In this document: one piece after another, positions 36,366-48,275 of the stretch
How the letters are laid out: every line of letters starts with the position of its first letter
Position numbering within the stretch: the first letter of the stretch is position 1
Assembly: GCA_022432975.1 (NCBI GenBank)
Contig: CM039502.1
Span: forward strand, 24,326,383 to 24,390,382
DNA: 64,000 nt
From: Begonia masoniana
Taxonomy: Eukaryota; Streptophyta; Magnoliopsida; Cucurbitales; Begoniaceae
Reading direction: 5' to 3'
Made by a program: the position numbers and the translations under genes
Notes under the pieces: generated by a model
Told to the model about the DNA's origin: nothing
Database searches by the model: none
What the model saw: the letters and a program-made list of their open reading frames with translations, nothing else

Positions 36366-37206
36366 TAGGGGTGGGCCTTCAGGATTTTTTTTCAAAGACC
36401 GGAACAGTTCCTGGGAGGGATCGAGACCGAACCGGGATCGGACCGAATTTTCGATCCGGTCCCAGTTCGGTTCCGATTTCTCCCATCTTTTCTTCTTCTT
36501 CTCTCCTTCCTTGGATCTGGATTTTCTTGCCTCGCTCAAATTTGCAAAGCCGCACTCACGCAGCCTACGAAAATCGTGTCTGCGTCGCCCCTTCCCTGGA
36601 TCTGGATTTTCTTGCCTCGTTCAAATTTGCAAAGCCGCACTCACGCAAATGAAGCCCAGGAAAACCGTGTCTGCGTCGCCTTCTCTGTCGCCACTCGCCA
36701 TCACGCTTGTCGTCGTTGCCCTCTGCTCTGTCGCCCTTGCGCTCTACAGTCAACGGCTTCGGGCTTCTGCTTCAGCCTTTGCACCAGACCAGAGGTTTGC
36801 ATCTTGCGAATCGGAGGACTCGATAACCACGGGAGTCGGGAGAAGGATGCGTCGCTGGTCGCTGGGGACGGGAGTCGGGAGCTCGGGTTTCGCTCGACTC
36901 TCGGTTTGCTTTCAGTTTCAGACTCTGAACTCTGAAGGTTCGGAGTTCAATTAAAATATGAATTGAACGGTTGCTGAACTGTTCAGCAAAAAAAAAATAG
37001 TGATACATTTTTTTTTTTAAACCTTCGGTCCGGTCCAGTATTTGCAGGAATTTGGGTTGTGGACCGAGGACCGGACCGACTCTCTTCGGTTCCAGGGACC
37101 AAGGACTGAGGACCGGACCATGGTCCATCCTCTTGGGATCGAAACCGGACCAAAACTGCCGGTCCGGTCTGTTTCTCGATCCGTAGTCCGGTCCTGCCTA
37201 CCCCTA
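36366..37206. mobile_element. Non-autonomous hAT-like element with a gene-like fragment
   Basis: The 841-bp element has ends TAGGGGTGGGC (36366) and, inverted, TAGGGGTAGGC (ending 37206), flanked by an 8-bp target duplication with one mismatch (GACAGAAT at 36358-36365, GACAAAAT at 37207-37214). The ends and the 8-bp duplication are hAT hallmarks. Subterminal regions are dense in GACCGGACC/GGTCCGGTC words. Inside, about 36500-36660 has a duplicated module of about 80 bp starting CTGGATCTGGATTTTCTTGC, followed by an ORF with MKPRKTVSASPSLSPLAITL and a hydrophobic segment like a type II signal anchor. No transposase is present. The source gene of the fragment is not recognised. Confidence 0.8.
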
Positions 37207-37214
37207 GACAAAAT

Positions 37215-37703
37215 GGGGCGTAGTCGACCCCCATTCTCGACGTAAATTCAGAACGGAAGGTCATCAGCCCTCGCCAGTGTTTGATCTGTTATATTTTAGA
37301 TAGTTTAAGGTTTTAGTTGTTAGTGTTTTTAGTTTAGTGAGTGTTTCAAATTAATCTCATATTTTGGGGTTAAAGTTGGTAATTACCTTATTTAAAAATT
37401 ACCCACATTTTCTACAACTTCCAAAACCAAAGTTTATTCTTTTAATGACTTCCATAAAATGTTTGGCGAAGAAGGTACATTTTATGGCCAGATGAACCCT
37501 AATATATATGCGTTAAATTTCAAAACATTAAAATATTAAAATAAAAAAATATTTTTTAAATGCAAAATAAAACTATTTATTAACTACGAAATATAAGTTA
37601 TTACAAAGGGTTTTTGGTTGTGTACATCGAACGTTATTGTCGGGGAAAATAAAAAGTTAAAACGACGTGCACGAAATCAACTGGAAGAAGGAAAAGTCAG
37701 CCA
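37215..37703. other. Intergenic spacer and peroxidase 3' UTR
   Basis: AT-rich sequence between the hAT element and the peroxidase stop codon at 37704-37706. It should contain the minus-strand peroxidase terminator region. No gene is seen. Confidence 0.5.
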
Positions 37704-39001
37704 TTAGAGCTCAGAGTAGCTCTCCAACTCTTCGAGTTCTTCAACTATTGTCTCCTCGATTACCAGGTGAGTATTGTCGGAGTTTCTGACTGAGCAGTTT
37801 GCCCTGATCTCCCCTGCTCTTCCGGTCAACACGCTCAACTGGCCCATCTTCGTCATTGAATCCACCAACTTATCAAAGAACAGATCCTGATCTTTGGCGA
37901 AGCTTGTGACAATGTCTCTCGTTTCACTGTTGAAGTATAGATCCTGATCGGAAGTGAAGAGCCCTTGACGATTGACGAGATCGACGTAGTATTTGTTGTC
38001 GAAGTGGTTGGGAGTTCGGACGTCGAGGAAGGTGGAACTGTTGGTGGTGGGGGTGGGGCAGATGGTTTTGAGATCGGCGGCAAACTCTTCGTCCATGGTT
38101 GGATCTTGGGTCGGGTAGAGGCGAGCAGTGAAGGCGGGACAGTGGCCGATTCCGATGGTGTGGCCGCCGGAGAGGGCGACAACGTCGGTGGCGTCGAAGC
38201 CTTTGGAGGAGAGGCTGGAGAGAAGGGCGCTGGCGTTGCTGGACGGGGGAGGAAGATTAGCTAGGGTTGCTTCTCTCGTGGCGAAGTTCAGTCCATCTCT
38301 TCTTCCCAACGGTACTTCATAGTGAGGTCCTCCAGACTAAAACGGAGAAAATTCATTATTATCGTCTAAAAAACATCAAATTCCTTGTTTAAAGAAATAT
38401 ACTTGTTTTGTTTATAGAAATCAAATTCCTCAAAAAATAAGAAGAAGAAGAAGAAGAAAGAAAAGGGTAAGTTTATATACCAGATCAATGGAGTCACGAG
38501 CTGCAAGAGCAAGAATATCAGAGCAGGAGACGATTCGTCCACACTTGTTGTGGACAATCTCTCTCAGCTCATTGATGATCTCAAAAGCTCGTTCTCTCAA
38601 ACTCAGGTTCGGAGGTGCATCCTGCTCGCCCGGTCCGGACGTCGACCCCTCGAGCAGAACCGAGCCTTCGCACCCCTGTCAACGTTTTTCCCCCCGTAAG
38701 TTTTGCGATCAAGATCGATATTTCAATCATTGACCCGAAAAGAAAGTGATAAGAATACCTGAACAAAGCAGTCGTGGAAATGGAGGCGAAGCAAGCCGGC
38801 AGCTTGGCCGATGTCGTGGCGGAAGATCTTCTTGAGTTCTTTTCGGACGAGGGACTCGAGACTAGGGCAGGTGGACTTGTAGAAGTTCCATTTGAGGCCG
38901 CTGACGAGAGGGACAGAAGGCCTGCTATCAGCAAAGCAAACACAGGCTGAGAGAAAGAGAAGGGAAGAAATGAAGAGCAGAGAAGAAGAAGCTTTAGACA
39001 T
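37704..39001 (-). CDS. Class III secretory peroxidase (peroxidase 12-like)
   Basis: Minus-strand exons are 39001-38759, 38675-38481 and 38336-37704, all GT-AG with consistent phase, giving 356 residues. Residues 1 to about 25 (MSKASSSLLFISSLLFLSAC and following) are a signal peptide for the secretory pathway. The distal haem site is RLHFHDCFVQGCEGSVLL, the substrate region SGGPHYEVPLGRRDG, and the proximal haem ligand VVALSGGHTIGIGHC. Cys residues are at the usual family places. The C-terminal extension VIEETIVEELEELESYSEL resembles that of peroxidase 12-type members. The enzyme oxidises phenolics with H2O2 in the apoplast or vacuole. Nothing appears broken. The subgroup assignment is less sure than the family. 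Confidence 0.96.
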
Positions 39002-39067
39002 GATCGTCGTCGTTGATGATATATTGTAGTAGTAGTTGTTGTTAACGAACGAACTCTGAAACTCTCA

Positions 39068-39073
39068 TTTTAT
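39068..39073 (-). promoter_or_regulatory. TATA box of the peroxidase gene
   Basis: TATAAA on the minus strand, in CCCTATAAAATGAG, about 70 bases upstream of the peroxidase ATG. This would place the transcription start about 30-40 bases before the start codon. Confidence 0.55.
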
Positions 39074-39099
39074 AGGGCTATACAAACTCAAGGCTTGTA

Positions 39100-40467
39100 A
39101 GATAAGGTTTCATTGACCAAACAATAACATAATTAACAAAAAAAAAACTCTTAAACTATATAATCTTGAACTACCTCGAAAACAAGAAACTTAGATTTAC
39201 GTAAAAAAAATGTTTTTAAAAATAAAATGCTGACAAAGAGCAGATCAAAATACAACAAGTTTTTGAGATCAAAGAAGGAGACAGAAGAAAGGTCTGGTAC
39301 GGACAGCAAAAGAAACTTAGGCGCCAAGAAGTTGGAAATTGGAAAAGTCATTGATCAAATCTATCTACTATTCAACCCTTTGCCTTGCCCTAGTGGACGT
39401 GGGATCTAAACGAACAGTCAAAAGGGTATTTTCGTCATGTTGGAGAATCTTTAATGTTGTAATGGAGTATATAATTAGTATTTTGTTGCCTAAATTTTAG
39501 GTGTCTTGTGTTCATAATGTCACACTTACCTACTCCCTTGACTTGACCTTAAACATTCAAATATGAGAGGCTATATCTAATCCAATTTTAATATCATTAA
39601 TTATTATATGTTATTCTTAGGTAATTAACAAAAAAATATATATTAAATTACGAAGTCGTTAACAAACTCGCCCCTTAGAATTTGTTCGTGAAGGAGTCTG
39701 TTCCGTTACATAATATAACACGGCGGGTCCTGCCTTTGAATAGCGATTCCCTCTCATTTTTTATTTTCTGGAACTGGATCTCGCCCTAGAATAGCAGGAG
39801 TCATTTTTTATCCATTGGAGCGGGATCTCGCGAGTTAGATCCCAATTTGAGAAAATAGAAAGGAACCTAAAAAGAGCGAGGAACCGCTATTCAACAGAGA
39901 CTCCGGTCGTACTCATACAAAATAAAAGAGCAAGAACGCACTCTCGAATAGCGGGCTCTTGCTTGTTACTTTGTTCTTCGAAGAGGGAGTCCACTTCCGA
40001 AGGGCGTGCGTGCTCCTGCTCCCCCTCACTCGTTATTTTATTCCTTTGGAGCGGGAGTCGCTTTCGAAGGGCGGGAGCCCCTTCATAATTTAAGGTTTGT
40101 TGTTAATTGCCCTTATTTTTATCACATAATTTGATTTAAATTATCATTGCTTAGAACCAACTTGCGAATGCTTACGTTGTTTTTATATTTCATATCTTAT
40201 TTTATTAAAATTTTATATAAAGTAACGTTTGAAATTAAGAGCCCAATTCTTCGAAATTATTCTTCCCCCGCCTTGGAGAATATTTCTTCTTTCGTCTTCT
40301 TCAAGGAAATTTCTTCTTTTTGCTTTCTGTGACATTTTTTTTTTTTTTTTATAAAAGAGGAAAAAAATTAATATTCTATGCCCGCATGCTGCTCCTACTA
40401 TCCAAATGTGATTCATCTTCATAGATAAAGCTAAAAAATCAGACAATTTTAAATTGATGCACACACC

Positions 40468-40504
<37 letters not shown>

Positions 40505-40711
40505 TCTGATCAAGTAGACATTTGACACGTGGAAACTTGGTAGTCGATGAAACAAGAGAAATGCCACATTTAATCCTCCTTTCGTAAAATAATAATCTCA
40601 AAAAGAAAGTCAGATAAGGTGAAATCATTACGAGTTTTGTGGATTCAAAGCCAACTTACAGCAACAAAGAATAGATAGAAATGGAGATTGAAATAAGTAA
40701 GAATTTCTAAA
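39100..40711. other. Intergenic region with decayed repeats and a microsatellite
   Basis: From about 39700 to 40085 there are degenerate GC-rich units with variants of GAGCGGGATCTCG, GAATAGCG and TCGAAGGGCGGG in both orientations, like an old transposon end. A poly-T run lies near 40337-40350. An (AAT)n microsatellite occupies about 40468-40501. No coding gene is supported. Confidence 0.55.
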
Positions 40712-43700
40712 TCAGTTTGTCAAGAAGTTGACTCCATTGTTATTACCTCCCTCAATGGCATTGGCAGAGCCACTGGTCCCGGAAGCTGGTGGGGTACAGG
40801 CAATGTTCCGAATAATTGTTGCATAAAGATCAAATTCCGCCTTTAGTTTCGAACAGCTCGCTTGAATCCACTTCTCCGCAACACTAGTTGCCACACTGTC
40901 TTGGCTATCCCTTTCATATTCCTCAATGGCAGGTCGTATTTCATCGTACAACGCATCGAGTTCAGAGGCAGCCTCATTTTTCACTTCCTGTACAAAAATA
41001 AAAAACCTTTCAACTTCCACCATTTGTACCACAAATCAAAAGGAATGACTAGGATCAAAGAGTAACCCACAGAGGGAGCAAGTTAAAGGAGATTATATGA
41101 AGTATCCAAAAGCCATTACGGAGCTCTCTTGTGCAACGTCAAAACTCAAGTCATAAAAATGGAAGGTTCTTCATAAGTGAATTTGGACAATAATTAATTA
41201 TCTGTTAGCAAGACAAGCATGCTATACACAAGTTACTTTACAGCTAAAGCTAATCTAATCCAACTCCATTATAGAATCTGCAAGCTTCAATTATAAGACA
41301 ATTGACATATGTGATTAAGATTGTGACCAGCATCAGTCCCCAGATTAATAGGCACAATAAAACCATTTATAAAGATGATATACCCTGTAAGTTAAAATTT
41401 CTTCTTGCGCTGCCTTTGATCCTAATAGCAGAGCAGCCGCTTTGGCATCCACCGGCTTTTGTATCAACTGTTTCAATCTACCATTAGACAACTGTTTGGG
41501 CCTCTTTTTGGTAACTGACCTTGGTCCAATCTGATAGTTCCGGCATGCAGTATTACTTCGTATCCGGGAGATCATTGCATTCTGCTGTGGGTAAGCCTGT
41601 TGAGTATCTTGTGAGTGCGGCCTCAACTCCTCGTTTACCTCAGTTTTTACTTCATTCGTACCTATACCCTCCAAAGCAGAACCAAATGGGCAAATAGCCA
41701 TAGTGGAATGGGACTGCTGATCGGTTCCCATACTATCATCTACCATCAAGGGGTTTTCGTTATTCATATAAGCATTATACTCAAAATCCATGCAATTCAC
41801 AAGGAGCTTCGGTTCATCCTCAGCAGAATCATAAAGTGGAATTTTTTCAACCGAGTACCTGCAAGCAAATCCCGATTTTTAAAGTAACTATTTAACAGAC
41901 CAGATGTTAATAACTAACCATGTCAGTTTTTTGCCTATATTAGCAGAGACAGAAATCAATGCGATCCCACGATATTACCCCAAAATTTATATTTATGTAT
42001 TTTGAGTACAATAAACTTACAACTTACAAGTAGTTAACAAACCTAATTAAAGTCCTGCATCCAAGATATAGTGACTAAGCAGAAAAGAATCAACCCATCA
42101 ATAATAGTTCGTCAAAATATAAGAGTTCTTTACCTTTGATCATCATCTTCCCACACATAAGTATCCTCCTGTCAAAGAATCGAAAAGCATAATGAAAGGA
42201 CAAATTGAAACGTATATAAAGAAAAAATGAAATGCCAATGGCGAAACAAAAGCATGAATCGGACAGGCCATGTTGGAAGGCTAAAACAAAGAACATTTTA
42301 AGAAAGCTATAACTACGTAAATTTCACCAAATAACTATAGGTGACTATGATCATTCATATTCCACAGTTGATTGATTCGAAAATTTTCCAAACAGCCAAT
42401 CATTTTTATGAAAGATACAAAAAATTGATATCTACCACACCTAGTACCATATCGAGAAACATGATAGTCTAGATTACCAGAGAATAGAAAAACAGAGAAT
42501 ACTCCATTAAAACAGCAGAAAATTACAACATATCGAGCTTATTAGAGAGGCTCGTACTCTCCTACCTTTTCCTACCAAATTCTTCCTTCTACCTTCTCTC
42601 CCCCTTTTATTTCCCTCCTCTCTCTTAGGTCCCCAGCCATGTAGGCAAGCCGATTCTATCCCACTTCCGCTCCCCACCCCATTTCCCTTGCCCGAAGATA
42701 TTCCCTTGTTGCCATTAGGCCTCCCTCCATACTAGTGTATCTGTGGTCTATCAAAACAGTGCAATTTTCTACAAAATACAGATTACTAGTGCCACAAACA
42801 AAAGAAGTCCAATGATGTTCTTTTAAACTAAACTATTATCCTTTGTAACAATTTTATTTAGTTTTTTAAGGGGGGTCAAAGGAATTATATTTATTGGAAA
42901 ACGAGAATGTGTTTTGAACACATGATCTATTATATAGGCATCAAATAACCAATATGCCCAATGAAACGCATTCCAGAAGCAAAATTATGACATTACAGTG
43001 ATCTAGTTTGTCGACAAAATAGAAAACAACTTAGGAAGTGAACCACAATAAGACAATTTCATGAAGTATCCATGCTTTGCAAGTAAAATGTAGATTTCTA
43101 AACTTATGCCACTTATTCACTAGTTCAAGCATCAAGCACAAACTTTTCCACAAACCTGAAAGCCACGAGATTTTGCTCCAAGGAATCCTGAACAACTAGT
43201 TGCACCACATAGGCAGCGGACCTTAGTACCACCGTACCACTCAAAATTATAGTCATATGCCAATTCAGTTCCCATAGATATGTCTTCCTTTGCAAATATG
43301 CCAACCCTTATTTCACCTAATACATTCCATTTCCTAGTCTCACAATTCGGATTACTGCAAACTTAAAAAGCATAACAATCAATGTCAATTCTGGGCAATC
43401 AAAGTTTCTTAAAAAATCAATGACAATTTTAGAACCTCGACAGAAAGAGTTAACCTTAACAGAAAGCACCAATACAAAGTGACATGATTGGACAAACTGA
43501 TGAACAAGTACGTCACTATAATTTTAGTCATTGATGACCAGTATAAACAGCTCACCATGAATGGTTTATAAACCTAGCAAAGCTTCCTTTTTTTGTGGCA
43601 TCAATGGACTCGGATGCGTTGAGAGAAATAATGAAAGCATCCTTTAGGCCTGCATCCACAAATACAAAACAGTGAACCTAGCTTTCATAACGAAGGACAA

Positions 43701-45896
43701 ACATGACTCCACCTTGATTTTCATAAGCTTGTGATCTTCTTTTGGCTTCCTTCCATGATATGACTTCCCCACAATATTCAATTATAAATTGGCCAGCCTG
43801 CATCGAATGAAAACAAGAAGAGTGAGATGTATTGATGTAATAATCATAAGGTGAACAATTATTCATTTTTTGGTTATATATTCAATTCATGCCTAAGAGA
43901 TAAAATGCTAACAAACACAAACACAGGTTTGGAAATTTCTTGCTTAAACAATTACTGTATACAAAAGTGGTGGAAAGATTGACTATACAAACATGAATGT
44001 ACTTTTGGAAGGCCAAAAATGACATTAGCACTCGTAAAATTTCTTTTTCTAAGAGATCCATTGAAGTTCACCAAATGGTCTGTAATATTTATGAGATTGG
44101 GCCTTCAACATTTTTGCTTTTCAGCAGACATCAAATTTTAATACTAATTAACAAGATATTCCACTAAACACTTTCACATAAAAAAAATAAAAATAAATAA
44201 CAAAGTAGTCCATTAAACAAATAAATTGATGATAAAAAAACAAATATATAAGTAAATACAAAAACATAGTCATGCTGCATAGAAGAAATTACCATTATGT
44301 TTTCGTCTGGTATAAGACCCCATCCACGGCCCTCTGTTTTGAACAACCTAGTTTTCGCATATTCGCATTTCTGAAATCTCTGTTGATATATCAAAATGAA
44401 AAAGGACAAAATAAGACTTCAATAATGAGGTAGAAAATTTTCCAGCTGACAGATTTTTCCAAGGAGGTTGTAAAGACTTTTTGATTAAAAGTTATAGTTC
44501 ATAAATGATAATGCACTTTGCAGAAGCTGAATCCAGTTATTATAAAATACATATATTTCTGTAATATTTGGGAAGTCAAACTTTTTTTTCAGTGGCATCA
44601 GGAAAGGATAAATGTCATAATTTATTGCATTGGAATTTAAAATAGTACTACAAATTTTAAATTATTTTCATTACCAATTTCATCTAATATGCTCGTGAAA
44701 GAGATTCCATGGTCCTATGAAAATTTAAAATATTATATGTAATGTATACATTCACAATTACTCTTATTTTACAAAGCTTTTTTTTTTTTGTAAATATTCC
44801 TTTCAGCAAACTTGATTTTGACAATCATTTAATCAACTCATATTCAATGTAAAGAACAAGAAGTGGTTGTTAGACACTTGGCATCCAATGACCAAACACG
44901 TTGATTGAATTTTGTAAGGGACAAGGTTCACAACTATTGTTATGCTCATTATGTGCACAAAACCAGACAAAAAATTTCAGATAAGAAAATACATGACAAG
45001 AGCTTCAGTATCTTGTGCTCTATGTGTGTAACTATTCGAGAATATTAATAGACACACTTATAGAAAGAGAAAGCTAGAGAAAAAGATAGAAAGACTGTAT
45101 TTTATTCACTGTTCTAATGAAGCATGTAGTGACATTACACCAACAAAGATGTATTTTACCTGATTCTTGCAATAAATACCACAAGGACAATAGCCAGGAG
45201 TACACTCAGTGCTGGTAAGGAAATTCAAGCATCTTTCTCCGCATGCACCATCTGGATCATTGACATCGTATTTGCATTCACATATAACAACGTCCTCCTC
45301 CTTCTGCTTCTTGTGTCTTGGGGAATATTATGTTTAAAACATAAAAGCATACCATAGTTATTACACATAGTATTGTCAACAAGTAGACATTCTGAAACAA
45401 TCGGGAACAATAAAGTTCAACAAGGTACATTGGGGGAACATTTTCATGAAGATTAGAGAACACGTGCAGAAGAGGAAAGATGTTTCACCTCCGATACAAG
45501 AATTCATTTTGTTTAATATCGCAGTAATCTGGCAGTCCTTCATTATCAAGACCCTTCAAACACAACAATGTCGTTATCAATTGTACAAAAAATTTCCTTC
45601 TATAAATAAAGGAAACACCATCCATAAAAAGAAAACAGCAAAAGAATACAACCATCAGGAAACCAATTGCTGGAACATAAGCGTTGAACCATTTAAAAAA
45701 GCAACAATAAACAGAAACACACACTGATGCCACCAATTAACTACAAAAAAAAGTAAAAAAATACTTGCACACCCATAACAAGATGAACGCCTGCCGATAT
45801 GAACATATTTGAAAAGTAGGAATCTATATTGTAAAGAGCTTGGTCTATATGGGGTGTAGGAGCTGAATAATCCCCTTTATCTTTTCGGATTGTCAT
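40712..45896 (-). CDS. ASHH1: Histone H3K36 methyltransferase ASHH1 (SDG26)
   Basis: Ten minus-strand exons are 45896-45765, 45553-45489, 45316-45160, 44379-44293, 43797-43713, 43649-43556, 43354-43156, 42168-42134, 41858-41384 and 40987-40712. All are GT-AG in agreeing phase, giving 534 residues (Arabidopsis ASHH1 has 492). An AWS cysteine cluster (TSTECTPGYCPCGIYCKNQ) precedes a SET domain with EGRGWGL, FIIEYCGEVISWKEAK, RFINHSCNPNCETRKWN and ELAYDYNFEWYGG, and a post-SET VRCLCGATSCSGFLG. The conserved C-terminal module ALYDEIRPAIEEYERDSQDS and VAEKWIQASC is specific to this family. It methylates histone H3, chiefly Lys36, in the nucleus; Arabidopsis sdg26 mutants flower late. The first exon (MTIRKDKGDYSAPTPHID) is the least certain: phase fits, but I do not recall an equivalent. 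An untranslated exon may lie near 46150-46190. Confidence 0.93.
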
Positions 45897-46367
45897 TAAC
45901 GTAGAATCAAATTTGTCCCCGCTAAATGGAATTCACGTCAAAACGACAATTCCAATTCCACAGCCCAATCAATCATAGTATACAAGCTAACCAGTGACAA
46001 AATTGCACTATGAACCCGCCAAAACTGAAAAGTCGGTTTTGCTAAACGAATCCAGCAGCAAAAAAAATAGAAGCTAGTAAAATCGAACCAGTAAACGAAA
46101 AATGAAGCGTTTCAATGAGCAAATCGTCAGCGAGTAATTAATAAGGAGAAACTGTACGCACTCTAGAATCGAAACTGAGCATGTTAGGGATTCGGAGAAG
46201 TCCTCAATTCCGCGCAGAGAGGAAAAGTGAAAACGAAAAATTAACTATCCATAAAAATCTGGTTTAAGTATTTTATTGGGTAAATTTACATCTAAACTCT
46301 AAATGATGAGATTATTAAACTATGTTTTTTTTTTTTTTTTTTTTTTTTTTTGTTAACAAAAGAAATA

Positions 46368-46556
46368 GGGAAAAGTTCAATTTAGTCTCCAACGTATAGG
46401 GTTAGTGGTCATTTGGCCCCTAACGTTTATTTTTGACCCAATCAAGTCCTAACGTATAAAACGTTTGCAATTCAAACCCTCCTGTCAATTTTCAGTTAAA
46501 TTTGACAGATGCCCTTTCAAAATTACTAAACTACCCTTTGCCCCCCTCTCTCTCTC
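46368..46556. repeat. Left terminal inverted repeat of the Pack-MULE
   Basis: About 189 bp ending in CTCTCTCTCTCTCAG. Its reverse complement recurs at 57430-57616 with scattered mismatches and small indels. It lies directly upstream of the captured LRR ORF and could supply that ORF's promoter and leader. Confidence 0.85.
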
Positions 46557-46669
46557 AGAATTCGTTTTTGCTTCATCTGCTCAGATTATTATTTCTTTGT
46601 TTGCGTCCTTCTGTCCGCCATTAAAACTTTCACTCTCTGCGCACGAGAAAGTAATCCAATTGGTTTTTG

Positions 46670-47125
46670 ATGGCGAGGAAGAAGAGGGTTTTGGGGCGAA
46701 GCATTGTGGTTTCGTTGTTTTTGTTTTTTGTGCATTGCGATGTGTTTGCTGTCGGAATGCTCGATCCGATTGATTTCTTGGCTCTGCAATCGATTCGGAA
46801 GTCTTTGGAAGATATGCCTAGGTTTAATTTTTTCGCTTCATGGGATTTCACTTCCGATCCTTGTGGGTTTTCTGGAGTTTACTGTGATTCTGATAAGGTT
46901 ATCGCGCTCAATCTCGGGGATCCAAGAGCCGGTTCGCCAGAACTAACCAGGCGAATTGACCCGGCCATTGGTAAGCTCTCTGAGTTGGCGGAGTTTTTTG
47001 TTGTTCTTGGTCGTATTTACGGCGGTCTTCCTCCGTCTCTTTCTGGGTTGAAGAACCTTCGATTTCTGGTTGTCAGCCAGAACTACATTACCGGACAGAT
47101 TCCGGCGAATTCTGAATGGCGGTGA
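46670..47125 (+). pseudogene. Captured N-terminal fragment of a leucine-rich repeat protein
   Basis: The open frame of 151 codons starts MARKKRVLGRSIVVSLFLFF, a signal peptide, and continues with LDPIDFLALQSIRKSLEDMP, FFASWDFTSDPCGFSGVYCD (LRR N-terminal cap) and the first LRRs (LSGLKNLRFLVVSQNYITGQ). The family, secreted or membrane LRR proteins, normally has about ten repeats; here the frame ends after about two repeats with an unrelated short tail and a stop. The fragment lies between the inverted ends of the MULE, which marks it as transposon-captured. It may be transcribed, but a functional receptor is not possible from this copy. Confidence 0.8.
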
Positions 47126-48275
47126 CGGTGTGCGACGACACTTTCTGTCGGAGGACGATGGTTCTTCGCTGTTCTGCGCTTCATGTGGGCTGCGGCTAGT
47201 TCCAAGTCTTTAAATTCATCAAATTGGATAGAAACTGAAAGGGGTGTTTAGCTTCAAAAATATGAAAATTGGATTTGGATAGAAATTGAAAGAGGCTTTC
47301 CTCTCCTAAAAGAAGAAATTCTACTACATTGAAATTCTTCTTAATAAAGAAGATTGACTCCTCTATGCTCTGAAAAGTTTTGTAACGAAAGACTAATGCT
47401 ACTGAAAAATTATGATTAGTTCTGCGGTGTCACACAGGGTGTTACAGGATGTTACGTGTGACACCGATGATAAATGCAATGATGGACAATATAAAATACG
47501 GAAATAAATGACACAGGAGGTTGGTAACGCAGTTCGGCAACCAACCTACGTCTGCGGGGCCACGCCCAGATATAAAAACTTTTCCTTGAGTTCACAAAGT
47601 TATAAGTCACTCGGACTTATACAAATAAAGACTCCCTCTTATCTTTGTCGCCGCCTCTAGCTAACTTCCCCAACGAAACAGTTTTTGCGAGATCCCCTCG
47701 ACTTTAGAACGACCTCTCCCAAGATCTAGATAACAACAAGATCCCCTCGTTGTTGGTTTCTCCCGAAACCCGTGTTATGGCAAGATCCCCTCGCCCACGA
47801 TCAATAACGACAAGCTCCCCTTGTCTAAGAAACAGAACTCCTCCTGAGTTCGGATGCTGTCTCCTCCCGAGACAGAGCTTCAATGAAGAACAAAAACTAT
47901 TGCCTCCTGGGACACCTCCTGGAACACCAGATCGAAGTCTTCGGATGCAATACACAACACACTCAGTAGAACGATGAAATCCACAGATTATGTCGAGTGT
48001 GTAAAACAATCACTTACTCAAACGCAGAAGCGATGAGAGTGAAAGAAAAACCGACGGCTTGGAAAAAGGAAGAAAACCTCCTCAGGCTTAAAACAAAACT
48101 CCGTCGTCAATCAGTTTTCACAGAAAACGAAAACCTTAAATAGTCTTGGCAACTTCCATATCTTCAATTCGTTCAGTTACCAAATCGGATTTAACGCCGC
48201 ATGGAATAAGGAAACACAATCTTAACAAATTCGGTTGTGTGACACCTTGTGTGACACTTTAGGAAAGTTTCTATA

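Noticed and set aside
36772..37264. Several overlapping minus-strand ORFs with repeated GP/RSG/TDR words
   Set aside because: They reflect the GGTCCGGTC-rich subterminal repeats of the hAT-like element.
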